From DATFAS01 sp035254305 (lineage in GTDB: Bacteria > Bacillota > Bacilli > Aneurinibacillales > RAOX-1): a DNA stretch of 9,045 bases. Location: NCBI GenBank assembly GCA_035254305.1, contig DATFAS010000122.1, positions 1 to 9,045 of the forward strand, written 5' to 3'. How positions within the stretch are numbered: position 1 is the first letter of the stretch; every line of letters starts with the position of its first letter. Below the pieces are notes generated by a model that saw only the letters and a program-made list of their open reading frames with translations, did no database searches and was not told the origin of the DNA. A program made the position numbers and the translations under genes. Below, in pieces: positions 1 to 6,822 of this stretch.

Positions 1-782
1 AAAGGGTCACCCTTCAATGGGTTATCTTCAGGTTTAAAGGTATAGGCCGAAGAAAGCTCTTCATTTAATTTCACCAGATGGGTAATATCTTGTTCCGCCG
101 CAATACTTCCAATGACCTCCTTACCATCCTTAAGAATAGGGGAGGCATTGATTAGAACATGTTTATTGGGTTGTGGTGTGTGGTATGCCTTTCGTAATGT
201 ACGACCCTCATCGAGAATCTTCAAAACCATCAGAGCTTCTGGTTCAAAGTGCTCACCAATTCGGCAGCCAATAATTTCATCTTTAGGAATACTATACATT
301 TCCTCTGCTGGTGTGTTCCAACAAATCACGGTTCCGTTCTTATCTACAATTGTAACAGCATCCGTCACGGTCTCAGATAGGGAAAAGAAGTAGGAACGTA
401 GATAGAATTGCTCCATAAAAGAAAATTGCAATAGATCAGATAGTAGGCAATAGCCAATGGGGTGACCGCCTTCTTCGATTACAATAGGCCGCTCATTTTT
501 AATCATTATGTCTTTAAACTGATTAAATAAATCTTTGATTTCTCTCGTATAGGAGAGGGTAGATGAAATAAGGCTCGGTTTATCAGAAATGAATTCTTTG
601 ATCGATTGATCCTGATTACGGATCATCCACAAATCTTCAGGTGTGAATAGGTAAGCAAGATTCTTGCATAAGAGATATACGGCGGAACCGCTTGTTAGTT
701 TTTGTTCGATTTCCTTTATATGATCATTAGGGTTCATTCTTATGAATTCTTGATTTATCGGAAACTGTTCAATGTTGAACAT
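1..782 (-). CDS. PAS-domain regulator, N-terminal part (probable sigma-54-type activator)
   Basis: About 260 residues are visible and the gene runs off the left edge of the window with no stop. Three in-frame ATGs lie in tandem (788, 785, 782). The one at 782 is preferred because GGAG (790-793) sits 7 nt before it, giving a start MFNIEQF. Residues about 97-118 (ERPIVIEEGGHPIGYCLLSD) resemble half of a CBS-type module. Residues about 133-245 look like a PAS domain: ETVTDAVTIVDKNG, an Asn-containing CWNTPAEEMY stretch, then a PAC-like end with SIAAEQDITHLV. This N-terminal plan, CBS-like segment plus PAS and then a linker, is known from RocR/PrdR-like sigma-54 enhancer-binding activators of amino-acid catabolism. 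The AAA+ and HTH domains would lie outside the window, so a PAS histidine kinase or other PAS protein cannot be excluded. No signal peptide or membrane segment is seen. It is transcribed divergently from livJ, which suggests the liv operon as a target (inference). Confidence 0.6.
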   Translation of the reverse strand, partial: MFNIEQFPINQEFIRMNPNDHIKEIEQKLTSGSAVYLLCKNLAYLFTPEDLWMIRNQDQSIKEFISDKPSLISSTLSYTREIKDLFNQFKDIMIKNERPIVIEEGGHPIGYCLLSDLLQFSFMEQFYLRSYFFSLSETVTDAVTIVDKNGTVICWNTPAEEMYSIPKDEIIGCRIGEHFEPEALMVLKILDEGRTLRKAYHTPQPNKHVLINASPILKDGKEVIGSIAAEQDITHLVKLNEELSSAYTFKPEDNPLKGDP

Positions 783-813
783 CATCATTCTCCATATTCT
801 ATTATTTATATTC

Positions 814-842
814 AATTTAGCACGAACAGAGGAAACGTTCAA
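814..842 (-). promoter_or_regulatory. candidate sigma-A promoter of the PAS regulator
   Basis: Read on the minus strand, TTGAAC (837-842) and TAAATT (814-819) are separated by 17 bp. Each hexamer matches the consensus at 4 of 6 positions. The spacing and the distance to the ATG at 782 are right, but matches of this quality arise by chance in AT-rich DNA. Confidence 0.3.
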
Positions 843-886
843 TTCGATAAGAAAAACAGTTTGGTGAATTCATTGAGTTTCTCTAT

Positions 887-901
887 TTTTTTCAGAATAT
901 A
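887..901 (+). promoter_or_regulatory. candidate CodY box upstream of livJ
   Basis: The 15-mer TTTTTTCAGAATATA matches the CodY consensus AATTTTCWGAAAATT at 11 of 15 positions, including the whole TTTTCWGAA core. CodY represses branched-chain amino acid uptake and synthesis genes in many Bacillota when isoleucine, leucine, valine and GTP are abundant, so the location fits. The site lies about 55 bp upstream of the candidate -35 hexamer at 957. Low-complexity T-rich sequence lowers the weight of the match. Confidence 0.4.
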
Positions 902-905
902 CCGA

Positions 906-923
906 TTGTATAACAATATACAA
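906..923. promoter_or_regulatory. inverted repeat, candidate operator or activator site
   Basis: TTGTATA-ACAA-TATACAA has perfect 7-bp arms around a 4-bp centre. It directly follows the CodY-like box. Further GTATA or TATAC half-sites occur at 898-902, 954-961 (GTATATAC) and 979-983. It resembles but does not fit a GlnR/TnrA site: the spacing between TGT and ACA is 10 instead of 11. No cognate protein can be assigned from the sequence. Confidence 0.45.
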
Positions 924-956
924 AATTTAAACTTTATAATAATTTGTGTTTAAGTA

Positions 957-985
957 TATACATTTTAGGGAAGTGAATGTATAAT
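957..985 (+). promoter_or_regulatory. candidate livJ promoter
   Basis: TATACA (957-962, 4 of 6 matches to TTGACA) and a perfect TATAAT (980-985) are spaced by 17 bp. Transcription would begin near 992 and give a leader of about 45 nt before the livJ start. Another TATAAT at 935-940 has only a poor -35 (AACAAT, 912-917), but that hexamer overlaps the inverted repeat at 906-923, so an activator-dependent promoter there is possible. Confidence 0.45.
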
Positions 986-1036
986 TTAAAACATAAGAAA
1001 GACTTAAAGAGTTCGAAAATAAGGGGGTAACAAAAA

Positions 1037-2209
1037 ATGCTAAAAGTATTGCGAAATGTAAGCGTTATCGCTGCGCTTGCAAGTATGGTGACTCTAACTG
1101 CATGTGGGAATTCGAATACAGCTACGAATACAACGGGTGGATCAAATGGAAGTTCAGGGAATTCGGGAGGAGATATTCTAGTTGGCTTACAATTTCCTTT
1201 AAGTGGTAATGAAGCCAAAATGGGAGAAGACATGAAACAAGCTGCAGAATTAGCGGCAGATGAAATTAATGCAGCAGGAGGAGTGAATGGGAAAAAATTA
1301 AAGCTTGTTGCACAAGATGATGCATCTGATCCACAAACAGCTACAGCTGCTGCAAATAAATTAGTATCACAAGGAGTTACGGCAGTGGTGGGTGGATATT
1401 CATCCGGTGCAACGATCCCAGCAACAGGTGTCTATCATCAAAATGGTATACCAATGGTTGTAACCGCTGCCAATTCACAGAAGATTTCGGATCAGAAATT
1501 TCCTGAGATCTTTATGATTAATGGTACGACTGTTCACCAAGCGGATATCGCGACAGATTACATGGTGAATAAAGTGCACGGGAAGAAAATCGCAATCATC
1601 CATGATAATTCTGGGTATGCGAAGGATTTAGCAGAGAAAACCAAGGCGGATGTAGAAAAAGCAGGTGGACAAGTGGTTGTCTTCGATGCTGTAAATCCTG
1701 ATGAAAGCGATTTCTCTGCATTGATTTCTAAGTTAAAACAAGCACAGCCTGATGCGACCTATTGGACTGCCTACTATAAAGCAGGAGGAGCTTTCATCAA
1801 GCAATTTAAACAGCAAGGTGTAAGCGGTGTCATTGGTGTCGGTGATGGATCGAATGATAAAACCTTAATTCAAATTGCAGGTAAAGATGCCGCTGAGGGG
1901 ACTTTCATTACAACGAGCCCAACGGCTGAATTCCTTCCTGAAGGCAAGAAATTTATCGATGAGTATAAAGCAAAATATAATGCTGAACCAGGCCCTTACT
2001 CTGCTCTTGAGTATGACGGGGTTAAGGTGTTAGCTGATGCAATTAAGCGTGCAGGATCTACCGATCAGAAGGCTATTGTGGAAGCATTGAAGAAAACAGA
2101 TTTAAAAACTCTTTCCAGTCAAGTTTCGTTCAACGAAGAAGGAACACTTAAAAAATCGAACTTCATCGTACTACAGGTGAAGGATGGGAACTTCGCAGCT
2201 TTGAAATAA
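1037..2209 (+). CDS. livJ: branched-chain/hydrophobic amino acid ABC transporter, substrate-binding lipoprotein
   Basis: This extracellular receptor of a HAAT-type importer binds an amino acid and delivers it to LivH/LivM. It has 390 residues. A lysine/arginine start and hydrophobic stretch end in the lipobox LTAC, so Cys23 should be lipidated and anchored to the outer face of the membrane. A Ser/Asn/Gly/Thr-rich tether (about 24-45) precedes the type I periplasmic-binding fold. Family motifs are FPLSGNEAKMG (53-63), ADEINAAGGVNGKKL (74-88) and YSSGAT (121-126), the last at the place where the family anchors the ligand's alpha-amino group. The start is set by AAGGGGGT (1021-1028), 8 nt before ATG. 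Binding-protein identity does not fix the ligand: leucine/isoleucine/valine is the default, but relatives bind proline, glutamate, amides or urea. It is the first gene of the operon, followed by a stabilising or attenuating hairpin. Confidence 0.93.
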   Translation: MLKVLRNVSVIAALASMVTLTACGNSNTATNTTGGSNGSSGNSGGDILVGLQFPLSGNEAKMGEDMKQAAELAADEINAAGGVNGKKLKLVAQDDASDPQTATAAANKLVSQGVTAVVGGYSSGATIPATGVYHQNGIPMVVTAANSQKISDQKFPEIFMINGTTVHQADIATDYMVNKVHGKKIAIIHDNSGYAKDLAEKTKADVEKAGGQVVVFDAVNPDESDFSALISKLKQAQPDATYWTAYYKAGGAFIKQFKQQGVSGVIGVGDGSNDKTLIQIAGKDAAEGTFITTSPTAEFLPEGKKFIDEYKAKYNAEPGPYSALEYDGVKVLADAIKRAGSTDQKAIVEALKKTDLKTLSSQVSFNEEGTLKKSNFIVLQVKDGNFAALK

Positions 2210-2214
2210 ATGCT

Positions 2215-2245
2215 GAATTGCGCGGCCTGTAGTGCCGCGCAATTT
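2215..2245 (+). repeat. GC-rich hairpin between livJ and livH
   Basis: AATTGCGCGGC (2216-2226) pairs perfectly with GCCGCGCAATT (2234-2244) around a 7-nt loop, with one more G-U pair possible. It begins 6 nt after the livJ stop. No proper U-tract follows (TTTCTTAAG), so it is probably not a full terminator. By analogy with binding-protein operons it may protect the livJ message from 3' decay or dampen readthrough, giving more receptor than permease (inference). Confidence 0.75.
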
Positions 2246-2269
2246 CTTAAGAAGGGAGTGACGATACCC

Positions 2270-3184
2270 ATGGGTTTGCACTTAACGACAGATATGTTTG
2301 TTCAGCAGCTTGTTAATGCACTTATTATTGGATCCTTCTATGCATTGATTGCTCTTGGTTATTCAATGGTTTACGGGATTATTAAATTACTTAATTTTGC
2401 TCATGGTGATTTATTTATGTTTGGCGCTTTTATCGGGTATACCGTTCTAGCCAAGCTTACGGGAACCGGGAGCAGTTTACTTGGAATACTTATTGCTTTT
2501 CTCATTGCGATGCTAGTCACAGGATTCTTAGGAATGGGAATCGAGAGAATGGCTTACCGCCCCTTACTTAAGGCTCCAAGATTATCCATTCTGATTACTG
2601 CTGTGGGAATGTCCTTATTCTTAGAAAACGGAGTTATGGCAGCATATGGCGCGAAGCCCTATATCATGCCTGTTACTCTTCCAACCGCTGCATTTTCCTT
2701 TCTAGGTACCAAAATTACTTACTCCCAAATCGGTATTATTGTTTTGTCAGCCTTACTTATGGTCGCCCTGCAATTATTCATTCACAAAACGATATATGGA
2801 AAAGCCATGCGTGCCATAGCTATTGACCAAACGGCCTGTAGCTTAGTCGGAATTAACGTAAAGAAAGTCATCTCCTTAACCTTTTTCGTAGGGTCGGCAC
2901 TTGCCGCTGCTGCTGGGATGATGAATGCTACTTATTATGGAAATATCACGTTCATGATGGGCTTTATTTTCGGGTTAAAAGCTTTTACTGCTGCTGTTAT
3001 TGGTGGGATCGGAAATATTCAAGGTGCGGTACTTGGTGGACTTACATTAGGAGTGCTAGAAACATTCGGCACGCTTGTAATCGGTAGTGAATGGAAGGAT
3101 GTATTTGCATTCCTTATTCTTATTCTATTATTGGTATTGAAACCGACCGGTATTTTAGGTGAAAAAGTGACGGAGAGGATGTGA
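2270..3184 (+). CDS. livH: branched-chain amino acid ABC transporter, permease LivH
   Basis: Integral membrane channel subunit that pairs with LivM; 304 residues, typical for LivH. The protein is almost wholly hydrophobic, with around eight membrane segments by eye. Family signatures are GYSMVYGIIKLLNFAHGDLF (30-49), IERMAYRPLLKAPRLS (91-106), the cytoplasmic coupling-type region GKAMRAIAIDQTACSLVGI (177-195), FTAAVIGGIGNIQGAVLGG (239-257) and the tail LKPTGILGE (290-298). An upstream in-frame ATG at 2210 abuts the livJ stop, but it has no ribosome binding site and would translate through the hairpin, giving 20 atypical residues. The ATG at 2270 has AAGGGAGTGA (2252-2261) 8 nt before it and is preferred. 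Four bases separate its stop from livM. Confidence 0.92.
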   Translation: MGLHLTTDMFVQQLVNALIIGSFYALIALGYSMVYGIIKLLNFAHGDLFMFGAFIGYTVLAKLTGTGSSLLGILIAFLIAMLVTGFLGMGIERMAYRPLLKAPRLSILITAVGMSLFLENGVMAAYGAKPYIMPVTLPTAAFSFLGTKITYSQIGIIVLSALLMVALQLFIHKTIYGKAMRAIAIDQTACSLVGINVKKVISLTFFVGSALAAAAGMMNATYYGNITFMMGFIFGLKAFTAAVIGGIGNIQGAVLGGLTLGVLETFGTLVIGSEWKDVFAFLILILLLVLKPTGILGEKVTERM

Positions 3185-3188
3185 GAAC

Positions 3189-4202
3189 ATGGAGAAAGTG
3201 GTGGAAAAAACACTGAATCAATCAACATCAAGAGGCCTGCCAGGGATCAATCGAAAACTCCTATATGTTGGGTTTCTCATAATCGCCATGCTTTTACCGT
3301 TTTTCTCAGGTCCATATTGGTTAGATGTTGGATTTTTAGCTGTCTTTTATGTTGTTCTTGGGCTTGGTTTAAATATCGTCGTTGGTTATGCTGGTTTACT
3401 TGATCTTGGTTATTCAGCCTTCTTTGCTGTAGGTGCTTATACGACCGGTATCCTCATGACACAATTCCATATGAACTTCTGGATTACGATGCTATTAGGT
3501 GGCCTTCTTGCTTTAATTGTTGGGGTTATTGTGGGTGCGCCGACGCTTCGCTTACGCAGTGACTATCTAGCCATTGTGACATTAGGATTTGGGGAAATTG
3601 TCCGGATTTCCGCCAAAAATTTCAGCTTCACTGGGGGCGCATCTGGGATTTATGGGATATTAAGCCCATTCCCTAAGCCGCAGATGGTGAATGGAATCAT
3701 GATTAACAACCTGAGCTATTGCTATTGGTTGATCCTCCTCTTAGCGATTATTACCATGATTGCTTCTAAGCGCTTAACTCAATCTAGAATGGGTCGATCT
3801 TGGGCCTATATTCGTGAGGATGAAGATGCAGCGGAAGCCATGGGGATTAACCGGACGCGATCGAAGCTAGCTGCATATGCCATTGGAGCTATGTTTGGAG
3901 GACTTGCTGGTTCCGTTTTTGCTATTAAAATGACTGCGATTGCCCCAGAAAGCTTTAATTTCATGCAATCAGTCATGATTCTCCTTGCCGTTATCTTGGG
4001 TGGTGTGGGTAGGATTTCTGGTGTCGTGATCGGTGCTGTATTAGTCATCATCATTCCAGAGTTACTCCGGGATTTGGATAAAGTCATGCATATGGGCATT
4101 AACTTTGATCAGTATCGTTTCCTTATATTTGGGATTGCTCTCATTTTCTTAATGATCTTCCGCCCACAAGGCATAGTGCCAGATAAAGAAGTTGAAGAAT
4201 AG
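3189..4202 (+). CDS. livM: branched-chain amino acid ABC transporter, permease LivM
   Basis: Second channel subunit of the importer, 337 residues. A polar cytoplasmic N-terminus (about 1-22) is followed by multiple membrane helices. Recognised family signatures are VGYAGLLDLGYSAFFAVGAY (65-84), LRLRSDYLAIVTLGFGEIVR (120-139), the long cytoplasmic loop MGRSWAYIREDEDAAEAMGI (201-220) that should contact the ATPases, ILGGVGRISGVVIGA (269-283) and the C-terminal FRPQGIVP (324-331). The start is 4 nt after the livH stop, and its GGAGAGG ribosome binding site (3172-3178) lies inside the end of livH, which suggests coupled translation. Length and motif order are normal, with no sign of damage. Confidence 0.93.
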   Translation: MEKVVEKTLNQSTSRGLPGINRKLLYVGFLIIAMLLPFFSGPYWLDVGFLAVFYVVLGLGLNIVVGYAGLLDLGYSAFFAVGAYTTGILMTQFHMNFWITMLLGGLLALIVGVIVGAPTLRLRSDYLAIVTLGFGEIVRISAKNFSFTGGASGIYGILSPFPKPQMVNGIMINNLSYCYWLILLLAIITMIASKRLTQSRMGRSWAYIREDEDAAEAMGINRTRSKLAAYAIGAMFGGLAGSVFAIKMTAIAPESFNFMQSVMILLAVILGGVGRISGVVIGAVLVIIIPELLRDLDKVMHMGINFDQYRFLIFGIALIFLMIFRPQGIVPDKEVEE

Positions 4203-4218
4203 GGAGGTGAATCGTAAA

Positions 4219-4998
4219 ATGGCGATCATTGAAGTGAGAAAGCTGCATCTTCAATTTGGAGGATTAGTTGCAGTGAATGAGTTGAGCTTTGAAATTCCTG
4301 AAAATATTGTGATGAGTGTCATAGGCCCTAATGGTGCGGGAAAAACATCCTTATTCAATATGCTCTCAGGGTTTTATCAGCCTACTCGAGGCGAGATTAT
4401 TTTCAATGGAACCAATATTATCGGTAGAAAGCCAAGCCAGATAACAGGTTTAGGTATGGCGCGAACATTCCAAAATCTTCGTGTTTTTCCCAATTTGACT
4501 GTGCTAGAAAATGTGATGGCTGGCATGCATACGCGTACCAAACAGGGAATCATCGGTGCACTCCTGCAGACACCCGCACAGAAAAAGGAAGAAGAATGGA
4601 TCCATAATGTAGCCATGGATTGTATTCGGTTTGTTGGAATTGAACCGTACACACACCGAAGAGCTAAGAATCTACCCTATGGTGCCCAACGATATTTAGA
4701 GATTGCACGTGCACTAGCTATTCAACCGAAGATTCTATTCCTTGATGAGCCTGCTGCAGGATTTACGTTCAATGAAAAGCAGGATTTAATCGATTTAATT
4801 CATAGAATTAGAGAGACGTATTCCATCCCAGTGGTTTTAATTGAACATGATATGGGGTTAATTAATCAGGTATCTGAAAAAATCCTAGTCCTCAATTATG
4901 GTCAAAAGTTGGCAGAAGGAACGCCTAGTGAAGTGCTAAATAATCCTCTTGTGATTGAGGCTTACCTCGGAAAAGAAGAGGAGGATCTTGTAATATGA
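4219..4998 (+). CDS. livG: branched-chain amino acid ABC transporter, ATPase LivG
   Basis: One of the two ATP-hydrolysing subunits on the cytoplasmic face, 259 residues. Seen in order are Walker A GPNGAGKT (36-43), Q-loop Gln85 within ARTFQNLRVF, signature LPYGAQ (152-157, the LivG variant of LSGGQ) followed by EIARAL, Walker B ILFLDE (172-177) and the switch histidine in LIEHDM (His210). The C-terminal NNPLVIEAYLG is typical of LivG. The stretch after Walker B reads AAGFTFNEK, where relatives usually have AAGLNPxE or AAGMNPxE, an unusual D-loop. The ATG at 4219 follows GGGAGGTGA (4202-4210) by 8 nt. A further upstream in-frame TTG (4192) lies inside livM and before this site and is rejected. 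The last codons carry the livF ribosome binding site. Confidence 0.93.
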   Translation: MAIIEVRKLHLQFGGLVAVNELSFEIPENIVMSVIGPNGAGKTSLFNMLSGFYQPTRGEIIFNGTNIIGRKPSQITGLGMARTFQNLRVFPNLTVLENVMAGMHTRTKQGIIGALLQTPAQKKEEEWIHNVAMDCIRFVGIEPYTHRRAKNLPYGAQRYLEIARALAIQPKILFLDEPAAGFTFNEKQDLIDLIHRIRETYSIPVVLIEHDMGLINQVSEKILVLNYGQKLAEGTPSEVLNNPLVIEAYLGKEEEDLVI

Positions 4999-5717
4999 TG
5001 AACATCCTTGAAATAAATGGTATAAAGACATCCTATGGAAAAATCCAAGCGATCAAAGGAATTGATTTAACGATTCGCCAGGGCGAAATCGTTGCCCTAT
5101 TAGGTGCGAATGGTGCGGGGAAAAGTACGATTCTGAAGACGATCTCAGGCTTGGTACGCCCAACTGAGGGGTCGATTCAATTCTTGGGTCAGGAAATTAC
5201 CAAAAAGGATGCCCACACAATCGTTGAGATGGGCTTAAATCACGTACCCGAGGGCCGTCGGATCTTCGGTGCCTTAACAGTCACGGAAAATCTAGAATTA
5301 GGTGCGTTCATCAAGAAATCGGATAAGACTAAAATGGCTAAAAACATAGCTATGATGTTTGAATTATTTCCGCGTCTAGCCGAACGACGCAAGCAAATGG
5401 CAGGGACACTAAGTGGTGGGGAGCAGCAGATGCTTGCGATTGGCAGGGCATTAATGGCTGAGCCTAAGCTTCTCATGCTAGATGAACCGTCTATGGGACT
5501 GGCCCCCATTATCGTAATTGAGATTATGAAAATCATTAAACAAATTAATGCACAGAATGGTACAACCATTCTCTTAGTTGAACAGAATGCCAAGGCGGCC
5601 TTAAAGCTTGCACACCGAGGTTATGTACTAGAGACAGGGGAAATCACGCTTGAGGATTCTGCGGAATCTTTACGTTCAAACGATAATATAATAAAAGCAT
5701 ACTTAGGTGCTCATTAA
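4995..5717 (+). CDS. livF: branched-chain amino acid ABC transporter, ATPase LivF
   Basis: Second ATPase of the importer, 240 residues. It shows Walker A GANGAGKST (37-45), the LivF-specific PEGRRIFGALTVTENL (85-100), signature LSGGEQQ (139-145), Walker B LLMLDEP (159-165) and LLVEQNA (193-199), in which Gln197 replaces the usual switch histidine. That replacement is normal for LivF and separates it from LivG. The start overlaps the livG stop (ATGA, 4995-4998), and AGGAGGA (4979-4985) lies 9 nt upstream. A second ATG follows at once (4998), so the protein could be one residue shorter. This is the last gene of the operon; a strong terminator begins 9 nt after its stop. Confidence 0.94.
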   Translation: MMNILEINGIKTSYGKIQAIKGIDLTIRQGEIVALLGANGAGKSTILKTISGLVRPTEGSIQFLGQEITKKDAHTIVEMGLNHVPEGRRIFGALTVTENLELGAFIKKSDKTKMAKNIAMMFELFPRLAERRKQMAGTLSGGEQQMLAIGRALMAEPKLLMLDEPSMGLAPIIVIEIMKIIKQINAQNGTTILLVEQNAKAALKLAHRGYVLETGEITLEDSAESLRSNDNIIKAYLGAH

Positions 5718-5726
5718 ACTGTTAAA

Positions 5727-5760
5727 TCACTTGTGTTCAAAAACACAAGTGACCTTTTTT
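5727..5760 (+). terminator. intrinsic terminator of the liv operon
   Basis: TCACTTGTGTT (5727-5737) and AACACAAGTGA (5742-5752) form a perfect 11-bp stem with a 4-nt loop, followed by CC and six T residues (5755-5760). It ends the liv transcript and separates it from the proline genes. The reverse strand lacks a matching U-run, so it is probably one-directional. Confidence 0.9.
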
Positions 5761-5762
5761 GT

Positions 5763-5794
5763 CACTTTTACAAGTAATGAACAAAAGTGTAAAA
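5763..5794. promoter_or_regulatory. overlapping inverted repeats upstream of the proline genes
   Basis: Two perfect 7-bp inverted repeats are interleaved: CACTTTT (5763-5769) with AAAAGTG (5783-5789), and TTTTACA (5766-5772) with TGTAAAA (5788-5794). They end 5 bp before the candidate -35 hexamer. This is a usual place for an activator site, for instance a proline-responsive regulator, but no known motif is matched and AT-rich sequence makes short repeats common. Confidence 0.35.
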
Positions 5795-5799
5795 ATATA

Positions 5800-5828
5800 T
5801 GTACAAAATAAAACAATGGTAGTATGAT
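5800..5828 (+). promoter_or_regulatory. candidate promoter of the proline catabolic unit
   Basis: TGTACA (5800-5805, 4 of 6 matches to the -35 consensus) and TATGAT (5823-5828, 5 of 6) are spaced 17 bp apart. Transcription would begin near 5835, leaving a leader of about 50 nt. The weak -35 is compatible with dependence on an activator. No -24/-12 element was found here. Confidence 0.45.
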
Positions 5829-5886
5829 GTGTATATAAGAAGTTTGAAATTCGACAGCAAATGTATAACGGGAGAGTGGTTGTCTA

Positions 5887-6801
5887 ATGGAAACATTAAT
5901 GAGAAATATGTTTCAATCACTTGGCAAAAGTCGTTCAGCAAATAAATTAGCGAAGAAGTACGGATTACGTTTTGGCGCTGGTCGTTTCGTAGCCGGCGAA
6001 AGTATTAAACAGGCGACCGATGCTGTACGTCAATTGAATGCAGATGGAAGAGTGGCTACGTTAGATCACTTAGGGGAATTTGTCTTTACAGAAGAAGAAG
6101 CCAATGAATCAGCAGAAGGCTGTATTAGAACGTTAGATGCGATCCATCAATCGGGTGTCACCTCCAATATGTCGTTGAAAATGACATCACTTGGTCTTGA
6201 TATAAGCAAAGAATTATGTATGAGAAATATGAAGCGAATTCTTGATCGGGCTAAGCAATATGGAAATTTCGTCCGCATTGATATGGAGGATTATGCACAC
6301 TGTCAGATCTCGTTAGACATTTATCGTGAACTTCGTCAGCAATACGATAACGTAGGAATTGTCATTCAAGCTTACCTTTATCGAACAGAGCAGGATATTA
6401 AGGATTTGAATGAATTAAAAGCCAACCTTCGCTTGGTGAAGGGAGCCTATAAAGAATCAGCTGAAGTAGCTTTTCCTGAGAAGAAAGATGTAGATGAGAA
6501 TTACAAGAAGATCATTGCTTTGCATCTTAAGAATGGGAACTATACAGCTGTTGCCAGTCACGATCCAGCGATTATTCAATTTACGAAGGAATTCGTGAAG
6601 AAGGAAAATATAGCAAAAGATCAATTTGAATTCCAAATGCTGTATGGCATTTGTGATGAGATGCAGAAGGAGCTCGCACAAGAGGGCTACCGAGTTCGTG
6701 TCTACGTTCCATATGGCATTGATTGGTTTGGTTATTTCATGAGACGTTTAGCCGAACGGCCAGCTAATGTCTGGTTTGTTCTTAAAAATATGTTTAAATA
6801 A
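5887..6801 (+). CDS. putB: proline dehydrogenase (PutB-type, FAD)
   Basis: Oxidises L-proline to delta-1-pyrroline-5-carboxylate, passing electrons through FAD to the membrane quinone pool; first step of proline catabolism. At 304 residues it has the size of the stand-alone Gram-positive enzyme (about 303 in Bacillus subtilis PutB). Seen along the barrel are SLKMTSLGLDI (96-106), VRIDMEDYAH (129-138), VIQAYLYRTEQD (159-170), LRLVKGAYKE (181-190), ASHD (223-226), EFQMLYG (248-254) and VYVPYGIDWF (272-281), ending in the family signature FMRRLAERPAN (284-294). The paired Arg286/Arg287 and Glu290 there correspond to residues that hold the substrate in characterised proline dehydrogenases. The start is 12 nt after GGGAG (5870-5874), a slightly long gap; ATG at 5899 is an alternative that would lose four residues. 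It is co-transcribed with the P5C dehydrogenase 21 nt downstream. Confidence 0.95.
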   Translation: METLMRNMFQSLGKSRSANKLAKKYGLRFGAGRFVAGESIKQATDAVRQLNADGRVATLDHLGEFVFTEEEANESAEGCIRTLDAIHQSGVTSNMSLKMTSLGLDISKELCMRNMKRILDRAKQYGNFVRIDMEDYAHCQISLDIYRELRQQYDNVGIVIQAYLYRTEQDIKDLNELKANLRLVKGAYKESAEVAFPEKKDVDENYKKIIALHLKNGNYTAVASHDPAIIQFTKEFVKKENIAKDQFEFQMLYGICDEMQKELAQEGYRVRVYVPYGIDWFGYFMRRLAERPANVWFVLKNMFK

Positions 6802-6822
6802 TTCGATAAGGGGAGAAATACA

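Noticed and set aside
112..393. 93-residue plus-strand open frame
   Set aside because: It is antisense to the PAS-domain coding sequence, which gives a coherent 260-residue reading on the minus strand with a ribosome site.
906..923. GlnR/TnrA site
   Set aside because: The arms are close, but TGT and ACA are separated by 10 bp rather than the 11 of the known site, so it is kept only as an unassigned inverted repeat.
702..953. 83-residue plus-strand open frame across the divergent region
   Set aside because: It overlaps the start of the regulator on the other strand and continues through AT-rich control DNA; no ribosome site, and residues are typical of random AT-rich translation.
2210..2269. 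20-residue N-terminal extension of LivH from an ATG abutting the livJ stop
   Set aside because: No ribosome site before it, it runs through the hairpin, and the encoded residues do not fit the LivH N-terminus; ATG at 2270 has a good site.
4192..4218. Nine-residue N-terminal extension of LivG from a TTG inside livM
   Set aside because: The strong GGGAGGTGA at 4202-4210 points to ATG at 4219, and the extension encodes the ribosome site itself.
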